Shown piece after piece: positions 25,991 to 33,240 of a stretch of DNA of 64,000 nt. Origin of the DNA: Gemmataceae bacterium (GTDB lineage: Bacteria; Planctomycetota; Planctomycetia; Gemmatales; Gemmataceae); NCBI GenBank assembly GCA_019636445.1, contig JAHBXO010000005.1, forward strand, positions 186,001 to 250,000, in the 5' to 3' direction. Position 1 is the first letter of the stretch. Every line of letters starts with the position of its first letter. Both the position numbers and the translations under genes were made by a program. The notes below the pieces were generated by a model. That model was not told the origin of the DNA. It did no database searches and saw only the letters and a list, made by a program, of their open reading frames with translations.

Positions 25991-27304
25991 TCATCGCTCT
26001 CCGATGCACCAAAGGAACTTTTCTCCGCGAAGATAAAGCCGGTCGCCAATCGGCACCGGGGAGGCGTCCACGGGGTCGCCGAGCTTGTTCGTCGCCAGCA
26101 CGTCGAGCGAGTCGCCGGGCTTGAGGACGACCGTCACGCCGTCGCGATCGGTGAAGTACAGCCGGCCGCCGGCGTACACCGGCGAGGCATAAAACTGCCG
26201 CACGCCGGGCAGTCGCTCCCGCTCGAAGACCGGCTTCCCGGTCTTCGCGTTCAGTACGGTCAGCAGGTTCAAATTCGCTTCGGTGAAGTAGAGATGGTCC
26301 CCGACCAGCACCGGCGACGGCACGTAGGGCGTCGCCTTCTTGAACGACCAGTTCGCCTGCGACGGCTCCAATTCCCCCTTCGATGCCAGCGGGATCGACA
26401 CGGCCGCGGCACCGCGATAGCCGCTCATCACGATCGCCGCGTCGCCGTACTTCAAGGCCGACGGGATCGGGTTCACGGTCATGCCGGAGCAACTCCAGAT
26501 CACCTCGCCGGTCGCCAGGCCGTGGCTGCGGATGCGCGTGGTGCCGTTCAGGATCACCTGCGTGCGGCCCCCGTGTTCGACCACCAACGGAGTCGTCCAG
26601 GTACTCTTCTCGTCGCGCTTGGCGGTCCAGATCGGTTCGCCGGTCTTCGCGTCGAGGCAATGCAAGGCGGAATCGGCCTCCTGATCCCAGTTCAGCAAGA
26701 GTCGGCCGGCGTGGACGACGGGCGTGACGGCTTCGCCCCAGCCGAGGCGGGTGTTGAGCCGGCCGAGATCGCGCGACCAGAGAAGGTTGCCGGCAAGATC
26801 GTAGCAGTACACGCCGAAGGAACCGAAGGACACATAGAGTCGTTCGCCGTCGGTCGTGGGCGACCCGGCGGCGTAGGAATGCGTTTCGTGGTGGCCTTCG
26901 TGCGGCACTTTCTCGGCGGCAATCTTCGACCAGAGCGGCTTGCCCGTCTCGCGGTCGAACGCGGAGACGAGGAATCGGTAGTAGTTCTTTGGTGCCGTGG
27001 TGTTCCGCTTGAAGTCGAGTGTCGGTTTGGGCCGTTCGGCGTCACTCGCGACACGGCCGGTCTCCTCGGCGGAGAGGACGAAGATCGAGTTGCCCCAGAC
27101 GATCGGCGTGGCACTGCCACGGCCGATGAGCGGGGCCTTCCAGAGGATGTTCTGTCCGCTGGCACCATCCCACTTGACGGGTGGCTTCGCGGTGGGGGCG
27201 GTGCCGTCGGCGTGCGGACCGCGCCAATGGGGCCAGTGATCGGCGGCGAGCGCGGGTGCGGCGAGCACGAGGAGCAGGTAGATTGCGAATCCGTGTCGCG
27301 GCAT
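25991..27304 (-). CDS. Exported PQQ-type beta-propeller protein
   Basis: This 437-residue protein has a signal peptide (hydrophobic to about 20, A-L-A/A-D-H). The planctomycete opening W-P-H-W-R-G-P follows, then repeated beta-propeller blades with L-N-W-D, A-K-T-G-E-P and A-K-T-G-K-P turns typical of PQQ/BamB-like repeats. It has no cytochrome domain and none of the catalytic residues needed to call it a dehydrogenase, so a binding or scaffold role in the periplasm is as likely as an enzymatic one. GGAG sits 8 bases before ATG 27304, which fixes the start. It follows the zinc-ribbon gene by 37 bases. Confidence 0.85.
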   Translation of the reverse strand: MPRHGFAIYLLLVLAAPALAADHWPHWRGPHADGTAPTAKPPVKWDGASGQNILWKAPLIGRGSATPIVWGNSIFVLSAEETGRVASDAERPKPTLDFKRNTTAPKNYYRFLVSAFDRETGKPLWSKIAAEKVPHEGHHETHSYAAGSPTTDGERLYVSFGSFGVYCYDLAGNLLWSRDLGRLNTRLGWGEAVTPVVHAGRLLLNWDQEADSALHCLDAKTGEPIWTAKRDEKSTWTTPLVVEHGGRTQVILNGTTRIRSHGLATGEVIWSCSGMTVNPIPSALKYGDAAIVMSGYRGAAAVSIPLASKGELEPSQANWSFKKATPYVPSPVLVGDHLYFTEANLNLLTVLNAKTGKPVFERERLPGVRQFYASPVYAGGRLYFTDRDGVTVVLKPGDSLDVLATNKLGDPVDASPVPIGDRLYLRGEKFLWCIGER

Positions 27305-27341
27305 GGCGGAATCTCCGAGGTCGGACGCGAACCCGGGTTGG

Positions 27342-27842
27342 TCACCGGGCCACGCCCCAGAAGAAGAGGAAGGCGAGCGAGCCGAGCAGGAAGATCGCGG
27401 TGAGGACGACGCCGGCGATGGCGGTGCCGTTGCGATTCGAACGCAAGCCGAGGCACCCGAGCACGAGGCCGACAAGCGTCAGCGGGATGCCGATGAGCGG
27501 GCACCAGAAGACGAAAACCGAGAGGATGCCGATGATGAGTGAGGCATCGCCCAGCCCGGTGCCATCGTTGTCGCGACGACGGCGTCGATCATAAAAGTCG
27601 TCGTCGTAATCGTCGTCCTCGTCGGCGTAGCGCCGCGAGCGTCGTCGACCGCGGGAACTCGAAGGCCGCTCGCCTCGATCCTCCGGTTCACGCTTCGATT
27701 CCCGATCGGACCGCCGGTCGGCTTGGGGCTTGGCGACGAAAACCTGGTGGCAGCTGCCGCACTCGACCTCCTGCCCCTGATACTGGGCACCCAGTTCCAG
27801 TTCGCATTCGCACGTCGGGCAACGGACGGTAATCGTGGCCAT
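27342..27842 (-). CDS. Zinc-ribbon, DUF4190-like membrane protein
   Basis: This 166-residue protein opens with a zinc ribbon (C-P-T-C at 9-12 and C-G-S-C at 28-31). A highly charged, Arg/Asp/Ser-rich disordered region follows (about 40-95), then two membrane segments (about 100-125 and 138-162) with G-I-L-S-V between helices. The tail matches DUF4190-like two-helix membrane domains. Function is unknown; the ribbon would face the cytoplasm. It starts 24 bases after the prs stop and is likely in the prs transcript. Confidence 0.78.
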   Translation of the reverse strand: MATITVRCPTCECELELGAQYQGQEVECGSCHQVFVAKPQADRRSDRESKREPEDRGERPSSSRGRRRSRRYADEDDDYDDDFYDRRRRRDNDGTGLGDASLIIGILSVFVFWCPLIGIPLTLVGLVLGCLGLRSNRNGTAIAGVVLTAIFLLGSLAFLFFWGVAR

Positions 27843-27866
27843 GGAGTGCAGCCAAGTGGGGATGCG

Positions 27867-28856
27867 TCAGTCGTCGAACAGCACGGTGAGCGAATAGTTC
27901 TCGTGGATCCGGTGGATGGCCTCGGCCAGCAACTTGCCGACGGAGATGACTTCCAGGTTCGGCAGCGATTTGCGCTTGTCCTCGGGGATCGGAATCGTGT
28001 CGGTCGTGATGATCTTCTCAATACCGGCCGTCCGCAACTTGTCGACGGCACCGGCACAGAGCACGCCATGGGTGCTGGCGACGAACACGCGTTTGGCACC
28101 GGCGGCGCGAGCTGCGCGGGCGGCACCGGCGATCGTTCCGCCGGTCGAGATCATGTCGTCGAAGACGAAGACCGTCTTGCCGTCGATCGGCGCTCCGATG
28201 ATATGCGCCTGTTCCGTGGTCGTCGCGTTCGAACGGCGCTTGTCCACCACGGCGATCTGTTTGCTGCCCAGCCCTTTCTGGTACTTCAGGGCCTTCTTGA
28301 TCGCACCCTCGTCGCTGGAGAGCACGACGATCTCGTCCGGCGGGATGCCGAGCGTGCGGATGTACGCGATGATCTCGCGGGAGGCGTACAGGTGATCGAC
28401 GGGGATATTGAAGAAACCCTGGATCTGCGCGGTGTGGAGATCGAGGCAAAGCACGCGATTCGCGCCGGCGGTGGTGAGCACATCCGCCACAAGTTTGGCG
28501 GTGATGGGAACGCGACCCTTGTCCTTGCGGTCCTGCCGGGCGTACGCGTAGTAGGGGAGCACCACCGTGATCCGCGCGGGGCTCGCGCGTTTGAACGCAT
28601 CGAGGATCACCAGCAGTTCCATCAGGTTCTGGTTCACCGGTTCGCAGGTCGGCTGCACGATGAACACGTCGCGACCACGAACGTCCTCGTCGATACGCAC
28701 GTTGGTTTCGCCATCGGGGAAGTCGTCGACGACGAGGCGTCCGAGGGGGATCTCCGACTTCATCACGATCGACAGTTCGCGGGCGATCCGCTCGGCGAGG
28801 GGTCGATTGGCGCGACCGCTGAAGAGCTTGAGCTTTTGCTGGGTCGAAACCGTCAC
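27867..28856 (-). CDS. prs: Ribose-phosphate pyrophosphokinase
   Basis: Prs makes PRPP from ribose 5-phosphate and ATP for nucleotide, His and Trp synthesis. At 329 residues it has normal length. F-S-G-R-A-N starts the fold, Y-Y-A-Y-A-R-Q-D-R-K is the ATP/flexible-loop segment, D-L-H-T-A-Q-I-Q-G-F-F follows, and V-F-V-F-D-D-M-I-S-T-G-G-T is the PRPP-binding loop. All signatures of class I enzymes are present. A good sigma-70 promoter lies 31-59 bases before the start. The downstream zinc-ribbon and PQQ genes may share the transcript. Confidence 0.97.
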   Translation of the reverse strand: MTVSTQQKLKLFSGRANRPLAERIARELSIVMKSEIPLGRLVVDDFPDGETNVRIDEDVRGRDVFIVQPTCEPVNQNLMELLVILDAFKRASPARITVVLPYYAYARQDRKDKGRVPITAKLVADVLTTAGANRVLCLDLHTAQIQGFFNIPVDHLYASREIIAYIRTLGIPPDEIVVLSSDEGAIKKALKYQKGLGSKQIAVVDKRRSNATTTEQAHIIGAPIDGKTVFVFDDMISTGGTIAGAARAARAAGAKRVFVASTHGVLCAGAVDKLRTAGIEKIITTDTIPIPEDKRKSLPNLEVISVGKLLAEAIHRIHENYSLTVLFDD

Positions 28857-28886
28857 GGTGGAATCCCTGATGCCCGATGGGGAGTC

Positions 28887-28915
28887 ATTATCGGAGCGGG
28901 CGCGGTTCGGGTCAA
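28887..28915 (-). promoter_or_regulatory. Sigma-70-type promoter of prs
   Basis: On the minus strand TTGACC (28915-28910) and GATAAT (28892-28887) are spaced by 17 bases, placing transcription start near 28880 and a leader of about 25 bases before the prs ATG. Consensus match is 5 of 6 in both boxes. Confidence 0.65.
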
Positions 28916-29052
28916 TCGGATGGCTTGCGCATTTCTCGTGCCATTCGCCTTGGATTTCAAGGGGAATTCGAATCTCTTGCGCCGAAAAAAGAATTTTCGC
29001 GACCTAAAGGCGCGTCCGCAAAGGGACTCGATGCGCCGTGAATATTTTCTCG

Positions 29053-29080
29053 TTGACCCGCGCGCGCGCGCCTGTAAGAT
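29053..29080 (+). promoter_or_regulatory. Sigma-70-type promoter of dprA
   Basis: TTGACC (29053-29058) and TAAGAT (29075-29080) are spaced by 16 bases. The spacer is an unusual alternating CG run (CGCGCGCGCGCG). The predicted start is near 29087, leaving about 60 untranslated bases before the ATG 29149. The 292-base gap between prs and dprA holds this promoter and the divergent prs promoter, and no gene. Confidence 0.55.
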
Positions 29081-29148
29081 TCTGCCCACCTAAGGACGGG
29101 TCGATTGGCAGGGAAGCCACTTTTTTGTCTCCCCTCGCGGTCGCCTCC

Positions 29149-30315
29149 ATGTCGAACGGCGAGTCGAACGCCGCTCCGAACGGGTTGAATCCCGCGCTCC
29201 GCGACCACCTCAAACTTGCCCTCGTACCCGGCCTCGGGCCGAAACTCACCGCCGCGCTGCTCGATCGGTTCGGATCGCCCGCCGCGGTGCTCCGCGCGAC
29301 CGCGAGCCAACTGCGCAGCGTGCCGCTCGTCGGCGAGAAGCTGGCGGAGTCATTCGCCGAGTCGTTCCGGACGATCGACGTTGCAGCCGAGGAAGCGCTG
29401 CTCGCGAAACACGGCGTTCGAGCCGCGGTTTCGGGTGACGTCGACTACCCGGCTCGGCTGACGACTATTCCCGGCGCGCCGAGCCTGCTCTACCTGCGCG
29501 GCACGCTGGACGCCGCCGACACGAACGCGATCGGCATCGTCGGCTCGCGCGCCTGCACCCCCTACGGCAAGCGCATGGCCGAACGCATCGCCGCCGGACT
29601 CGCCCGCGCCGGTTGGACCGTGATTTCCGGCCTTGCCCGTGGCATCGACGGAGCGGCCCACCGCGGCGCGCTCGACGCGGGCGGCCGCACCCTTGCCGTC
29701 CTTGCCGGAGGTCTGTCCCGCATCTATCCGCCCGAACATGCCGATCTCGCCAACGAGATCGTTCGCCGCGGGTGCCTGATCTCCGAGACGCCGATGACCG
29801 TCGCCCCGCAGCCCGGCATGTTCCCGGCACGCAACCGCATCATCAGCGGTCTCTCCCGCGCCGTCGTGGTCGTCGAGGCGAACATCAAGAGCGGGGCGCT
29901 CATCACGGTCGACCATGCCGCGGAACAAGGGCGCGAAGTCTTTGCCGTTCCCGGGCCGGCCGATAGTCCGGCGAGCGCCGGTTGCCTGGAACTGATCCGC
30001 AAAGGCGCCAAAATGGTCCGCGACGCGGACGACGTACTGGAAGACCTGCGCGGCATCTCGCCGCCGGATCCGCCACTCCGAAAAGTCGTCGCCACGAATC
30101 CGACGCCGAGCCTGTTCGAACCGCCCGCGCCAACCGGATTGAATCCGCTCCAACAATCGGCGTGGGACGCCCTCGCGGACGGCGCGAAGCATGTCGACGA
30201 GTTGGCGCGATGCACCGGTTCCGGAATCGGCGCTCTGAATCCGGCTCTCATGCAGTTAGAATTGAAAAAGCTGATCCGCCGATTGCCCGGCAACCAGTAC
30301 GAACGACGAACGTGA
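29149..30315 (+). CDS. dprA: DNA-processing protein DprA
   Basis: DprA loads RecA on incoming single-stranded DNA during natural transformation. The 388-residue protein has an N-terminal SAM-like helical region (about 10-80). The Rossmann-like DprA core follows, with G-I-V-G-S-R near 126, S-G-L-A-R-G-I-D-G-A-A-H, and F-P-A-R-N-R-I-I-S-G-L-S. A C-terminal winged-helix-like domain (about 325-385, DprA_WH) completes it. I chose the ATG 29149 because earlier in-frame starts lie before the promoter. The metallophosphoesterase gene follows after 10 bases. No other competence gene is in the window. Confidence 0.95.
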   Translation: MSNGESNAAPNGLNPALRDHLKLALVPGLGPKLTAALLDRFGSPAAVLRATASQLRSVPLVGEKLAESFAESFRTIDVAAEEALLAKHGVRAAVSGDVDYPARLTTIPGAPSLLYLRGTLDAADTNAIGIVGSRACTPYGKRMAERIAAGLARAGWTVISGLARGIDGAAHRGALDAGGRTLAVLAGGLSRIYPPEHADLANEIVRRGCLISETPMTVAPQPGMFPARNRIISGLSRAVVVVEANIKSGALITVDHAAEQGREVFAVPGPADSPASAGCLELIRKGAKMVRDADDVLEDLRGISPPDPPLRKVVATNPTPSLFEPPAPTGLNPLQQSAWDALADGAKHVDELARCTGSGIGALNPALMQLELKKLIRRLPGNQYERRT

Positions 30316-30325
30316 CAGGGGACGC

Positions 30326-31174
30326 ATGCCGCCACCGGAGAAAGTACTCCCGATGCTCCGCAAGGCGATCGACCTCGTGAAGGCGACGCCGGGCCGGTCC
30401 GGGCACTTCGTCCGAATGCAGAACTGCGCCGAAGTCCTGGTCGTCGGGGACCTGCACGGGAACGTCGCGAACTTCCAATCGATCTGGAAACTCGCCGACC
30501 TCGCTCGATTCCCCGCTCGCCACCTCGTCGTACAGGAACTCATCCACGGGCCGTTCCGCTATCCGACCGCCGGCGAAAAATCGCATCAATTGGTCGACCT
30601 GTTCGCGATGGCGAAGACGCAGTTTCCGGATCGCGTGCACTATCTGCCGGGGAACCACGAAATGGGGCAGTGGACCGGCCGGAAGATCCTGAAGGGCGAC
30701 GCCGACCTGAACGAACAATTCCGCCTCGGCGTGTTGACCGCGTACGGCAAGGTGGCGATGCCGGAGATCTACCGTGCGTACATGGAACTCTTCCAGGTCT
30801 GCCCGCTGGGGTTGCTGACACCGAACTACGTCTTCCTGAGCCACACCTCGATCGCGCCGAAGCACCTCGCGGGGTTCTCGCTCGCGCAGCTCGAGCGCGA
30901 ATCCTACTCCGATGCCGACCTGCAGCCGGGCGGTGCCGTGTACGGCATCCTCTGGGGCCGCGACACCTCCGCGGAGGCGGCGGGGGCGTTCCTCCAGAAG
31001 GTCGGCGCCGACCTGCTCGTCACGGGCCACATCCCCGCGGACGAGGGCTACACCGTGCCGAACGACCAGCAGGTGACGCTCGATTGTTCGCAATCCCCCG
31101 GCGGCTACGTCCTCTTCCCGACCGATCGATCCCTGACGCACGCCGAGTTGGTGAAACACGTCGGTTTGGTGTGA
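30326..31174 (+). CDS. Calcineurin-like metallophosphoesterase
   Basis: The 282-residue product has the metal-binding motifs of the superfamily in order: V-V-G-D-L-H-G-N (about 39-46), L-P-G-N-H-E (about 110-115) and V-T-G-H-I-P (about 234-239). An expected early Asp ligand is covered by G-D-L-H. It has no signal peptide and is presumably cytosolic. PrpE-type phosphoprotein phosphatases or diadenosine-tetraphosphatases are the closest kinds by motif, and a role opposing the Ser/Thr kinases is possible but not shown. It is probably co-transcribed with dprA. Confidence 0.85.
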   Translation: MPPPEKVLPMLRKAIDLVKATPGRSGHFVRMQNCAEVLVVGDLHGNVANFQSIWKLADLARFPARHLVVQELIHGPFRYPTAGEKSHQLVDLFAMAKTQFPDRVHYLPGNHEMGQWTGRKILKGDADLNEQFRLGVLTAYGKVAMPEIYRAYMELFQVCPLGLLTPNYVFLSHTSIAPKHLAGFSLAQLERESYSDADLQPGGAVYGILWGRDTSAEAAGAFLQKVGADLLVTGHIPADEGYTVPNDQQVTLDCSQSPGGYVLFPTDRSLTHAELVKHVGLV

Positions 31175-31196
31175 ACTTCCCTTCGGGAATTCGGTC

Positions 31197-31226
31197 TTGC
31201 CTGCGGGGGGCCGTTTCGTGTAAATA
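31197..31226 (+). promoter_or_regulatory. Candidate promoter of the TetR-RND operon
   Basis: TTGCCT (31197-31202) and TAAATA (31221-31226) are 18 bases apart. Transcription would start inside the palindrome at 31229-31244, so a bound repressor would block it. Boxes are imperfect; confidence rests on the position next to the operator. Confidence 0.45.
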
Positions 31227-31228
31227 AC

Positions 31229-31244
31229 CGGACGGACCCGTCCG
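31229..31244. promoter_or_regulatory. Candidate TetR operator
   Basis: The inverted repeat CGGACG-GACC-CGTCCG lies just after the predicted -10 box and 9 bases before the GGAGG of the TetR gene. Size and position fit autoregulation by the TetR protein encoded next, controlling the whole efflux operon. Confidence 0.6.
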
Positions 31245-31263
31245 TTAATTAATGGAGGCGCCC

Positions 31264-31923
31264 ATGGGCGCCGCACCCGCCCGCAAACCCGGGCGACCCA
31301 AAGACCCCGACCGCGAACGCCGACGCCGAGAAGAGATTCTCACGGCGGCCGCCACCATCTTCGCAAAGCACGGCTACGCCGAGACCGACGTGCAGGTCAT
31401 CGCCGATGCGCTCCAGGTCGGCAAAGGCACCATCTACCGCTACTTTCCCACGAAGCGCGAGCTCTTCCTCGCCGCTGTCGATCGCGGCCTGAAGGATCTC
31501 GACGATTCGATCACCGGCATTCTGACCTCCCGCGACATCGACCCCATCGAACTCGTTCGCCGTGCCGTGCGGGCGTATCTGAAATTCTTCCACGACCGCC
31601 CGGAGATGGCGGAACTGTTCATCCAGGAGCGGGCCGCGTTCCGCGACCGGCATACCCCGCTCTACTTTTCGCCCGGCTACGACAAGCAATCCCGTGACGA
31701 GCCGTTCGTGCGGGCGCTCATCACCGCCGGCCGGTTGCGCGACGCGAAGCCCGAACACCTGCTGATGGTCACCGGGGACCTGCTCTACGGCACCGTGATG
31801 TCCAATCACCTCTCGGGTCGGCCGAGCAGCCCGAACGCCCAGGCGGACGCCATTCTGGACGTGCTCTTTCATGGCATTCTGAGCGACCGCGAACGCAAAC
31901 GGCAAAAGGGGAACCCGTCGTGA
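31264..31923 (+). CDS. TetR/AcrR family repressor of RND efflux operon
   Basis: The N-terminal helix-turn-helix domain is clear: R-R-R-E-E-I-L-T-A-A, then F-A-K-H-G-Y, and the recognition helix V-G-K-G-T-I-Y-R-Y-F-P-T-K-R-E-L. The C-terminal half (about 70-219) is the variable ligand domain. There are two possible starts; the ATG at 31264 has GGAGG with 5-base spacing, while the ATG at 31252 has none and lies inside that signal, so I take 31264 (219 residues). The stop overlaps the GTG of the adaptor gene, so repressor and pump are coupled. Ligand unknown, probably a pump substrate. Confidence 0.9.
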   Translation: MGAAPARKPGRPKDPDRERRRREEILTAAATIFAKHGYAETDVQVIADALQVGKGTIYRYFPTKRELFLAAVDRGLKDLDDSITGILTSRDIDPIELVRRAVRAYLKFFHDRPEMAELFIQERAAFRDRHTPLYFSPGYDKQSRDEPFVRALITAGRLRDAKPEHLLMVTGDLLYGTVMSNHLSGRPSSPNAQADAILDVLFHGILSDRERKRQKGNPS

Positions 31924-33158
31924 AACGTCTTCCACTGTTCTTGATCGCGGCCGTGATCGGCTGTGCGCCCAAGTCGGAAACGGCCACGAACACCGAGTCG
32001 TTGCCGGTCGTCGTGACCGTCGCCCCCGTCGAGTCCCGATCGCTGGATCGCACCGTTTCCGCCGTCGGAACGCTCAACGGCTACGAGGAGGTCGTGCTCG
32101 CGCCCAAGGTCGATGGCCGCGTCGTCGCCATCCGCGCCGATGTCGGCGACGTGGTCGCACCCGGTGCGACGCTGTTGGAACTGGAAGCGACGGATTACGA
32201 ATTGTCCGTGGTGGAGGCGAAGCAGGCGCTCGCGGCCGAGCTGGCGAAGCTCGGTCTGTCCGCGCTGCCCGCCGGCGAATTCGACGTCGAGACGGTGCCG
32301 TCGGTGAAGCGAGCGGCGGTGGCGCTCGAGGAGGCGGCGCGGAAGTTCAAGCAAAAGGCGGATCTGTTCAAGCGCGACGCCGTATCACGGGACGAGTACG
32401 ACGTGGCCGAGACGGAGAAGCGGCTGGCGGAGGCGACGAAGACGCAGGCAGCGACAGAGGCGAAGGCGGTGCTCGCCGCGGCGCGCCTACGGAAGGCGAC
32501 GCTTGACCTGGCGGAGCAGCGGCTGCGCGATTGCAAACTCGCCGTGCCGACGCCGACGGGAACGACGCGCGACCCGAAGGCGATGCGCTACGCCGTCGCG
32601 GAGCGGATGCTCACGGAAGGCTCGATGGTGCGTGCGATGCCGACGACGAACGCGTTCAAGCTGGTGCTGGCGCACGCCCTCAAGCTGCGGGTGATGGTGC
32701 CGGAGCGGTACTCGGCGGAGGTGAAGGTCGGGCAGACGGCCGACGTGAAGGCGGACGCCATGCCGGGCAAGACCTACACGGGTCGGATCGTGCGCGTGAA
32801 CCCGTCGATCGACACGCTTACGCGGTCGTTTCAGGTCGAAATCGAAGTGCCGAACGCCGACGGAACACTGAAGACCGGCGGTTTCGCGAAGGCGGAGATT
32901 CGCACGCGGACCGAAGCGGACGTGCGCAGCGTGCCGCCGGAGTCGATCGTCAGCTTCGCTGGCGTGAACAAGTTGTTCCTTGTCGAGGGAACGAAGGCCA
33001 AAGCTGTGGAGGTGCAAGTCGGCACGCGCGAGAAGACGTGGGTGGAAATCCGCGGCGACCTCCCGGCAAATGCGAAGGTCGTGACCAGTGGACAGACCCA
33101 ACTGGTCGACGGCTCGTCAATTCAAGTAAGAGATTTAGCCACAGATAAACACAGATAA
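31920..33158 (+). CDS. RND efflux periplasmic adaptor (membrane fusion lipoprotein)
   Basis: This 412-residue protein starts at a GTG overlapping the TetR stop (GTGA). A lipobox-like A-V-I-G-C (Cys14) suggests lipid attachment. The adaptor order is lipoyl half (A-P-K-V-D-G-R-V, near 60), an alpha hairpin (about 90-205, coiled coil), the second lipoyl half, a beta barrel (M-V-P-E-R-Y-S) and the membrane-proximal domain. It should link the RND pump to an outer-membrane channel, which is not in the window. The last eight residues, D-L-A-T-D-K-H-R, and the stop codon are encoded by the left arm of an intergenic repeat, so the original C-terminus was probably replaced. Confidence 0.92.
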   Translation: MKRLPLFLIAAVIGCAPKSETATNTESLPVVVTVAPVESRSLDRTVSAVGTLNGYEEVVLAPKVDGRVVAIRADVGDVVAPGATLLELEATDYELSVVEAKQALAAELAKLGLSALPAGEFDVETVPSVKRAAVALEEAARKFKQKADLFKRDAVSRDEYDVAETEKRLAEATKTQAATEAKAVLAAARLRKATLDLAEQRLRDCKLAVPTPTGTTRDPKAMRYAVAERMLTEGSMVRAMPTTNAFKLVLAHALKLRVMVPERYSAEVKVGQTADVKADAMPGKTYTGRIVRVNPSIDTLTRSFQVEIEVPNADGTLKTGGFAKAEIRTRTEADVRSVPPESIVSFAGVNKLFLVEGTKAKAVEVQVGTREKTWVEIRGDLPANAKVVTSGQTQLVDGSSIQVRDLATDKHR

Positions 33159-33221
33159 ACACGGATGAAGAACAAAATCTTGACAGTCTTTATCCGTGTT
33201 CATCCGTGTTGATCTGTGGCT
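33137..33221. repeat. Inverted repeat F (AGCCACAGATAAACAC type)
   Basis: Arms of 33 bases at 33137-33169 and 33189-33221 are reverse complements with four mismatches and a 19-base spacer. It is AT-richer than its surroundings. The left arm provides the stop codon of the adaptor gene; the element fills the gap to the permease. Sequences of this type (CACAGATNAACACGG) are, from memory, widespread in planctomycete and related genomes. Confidence 0.85.
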
Positions 33222-33240
33222 GAATGTTTGAGAGCGAATT

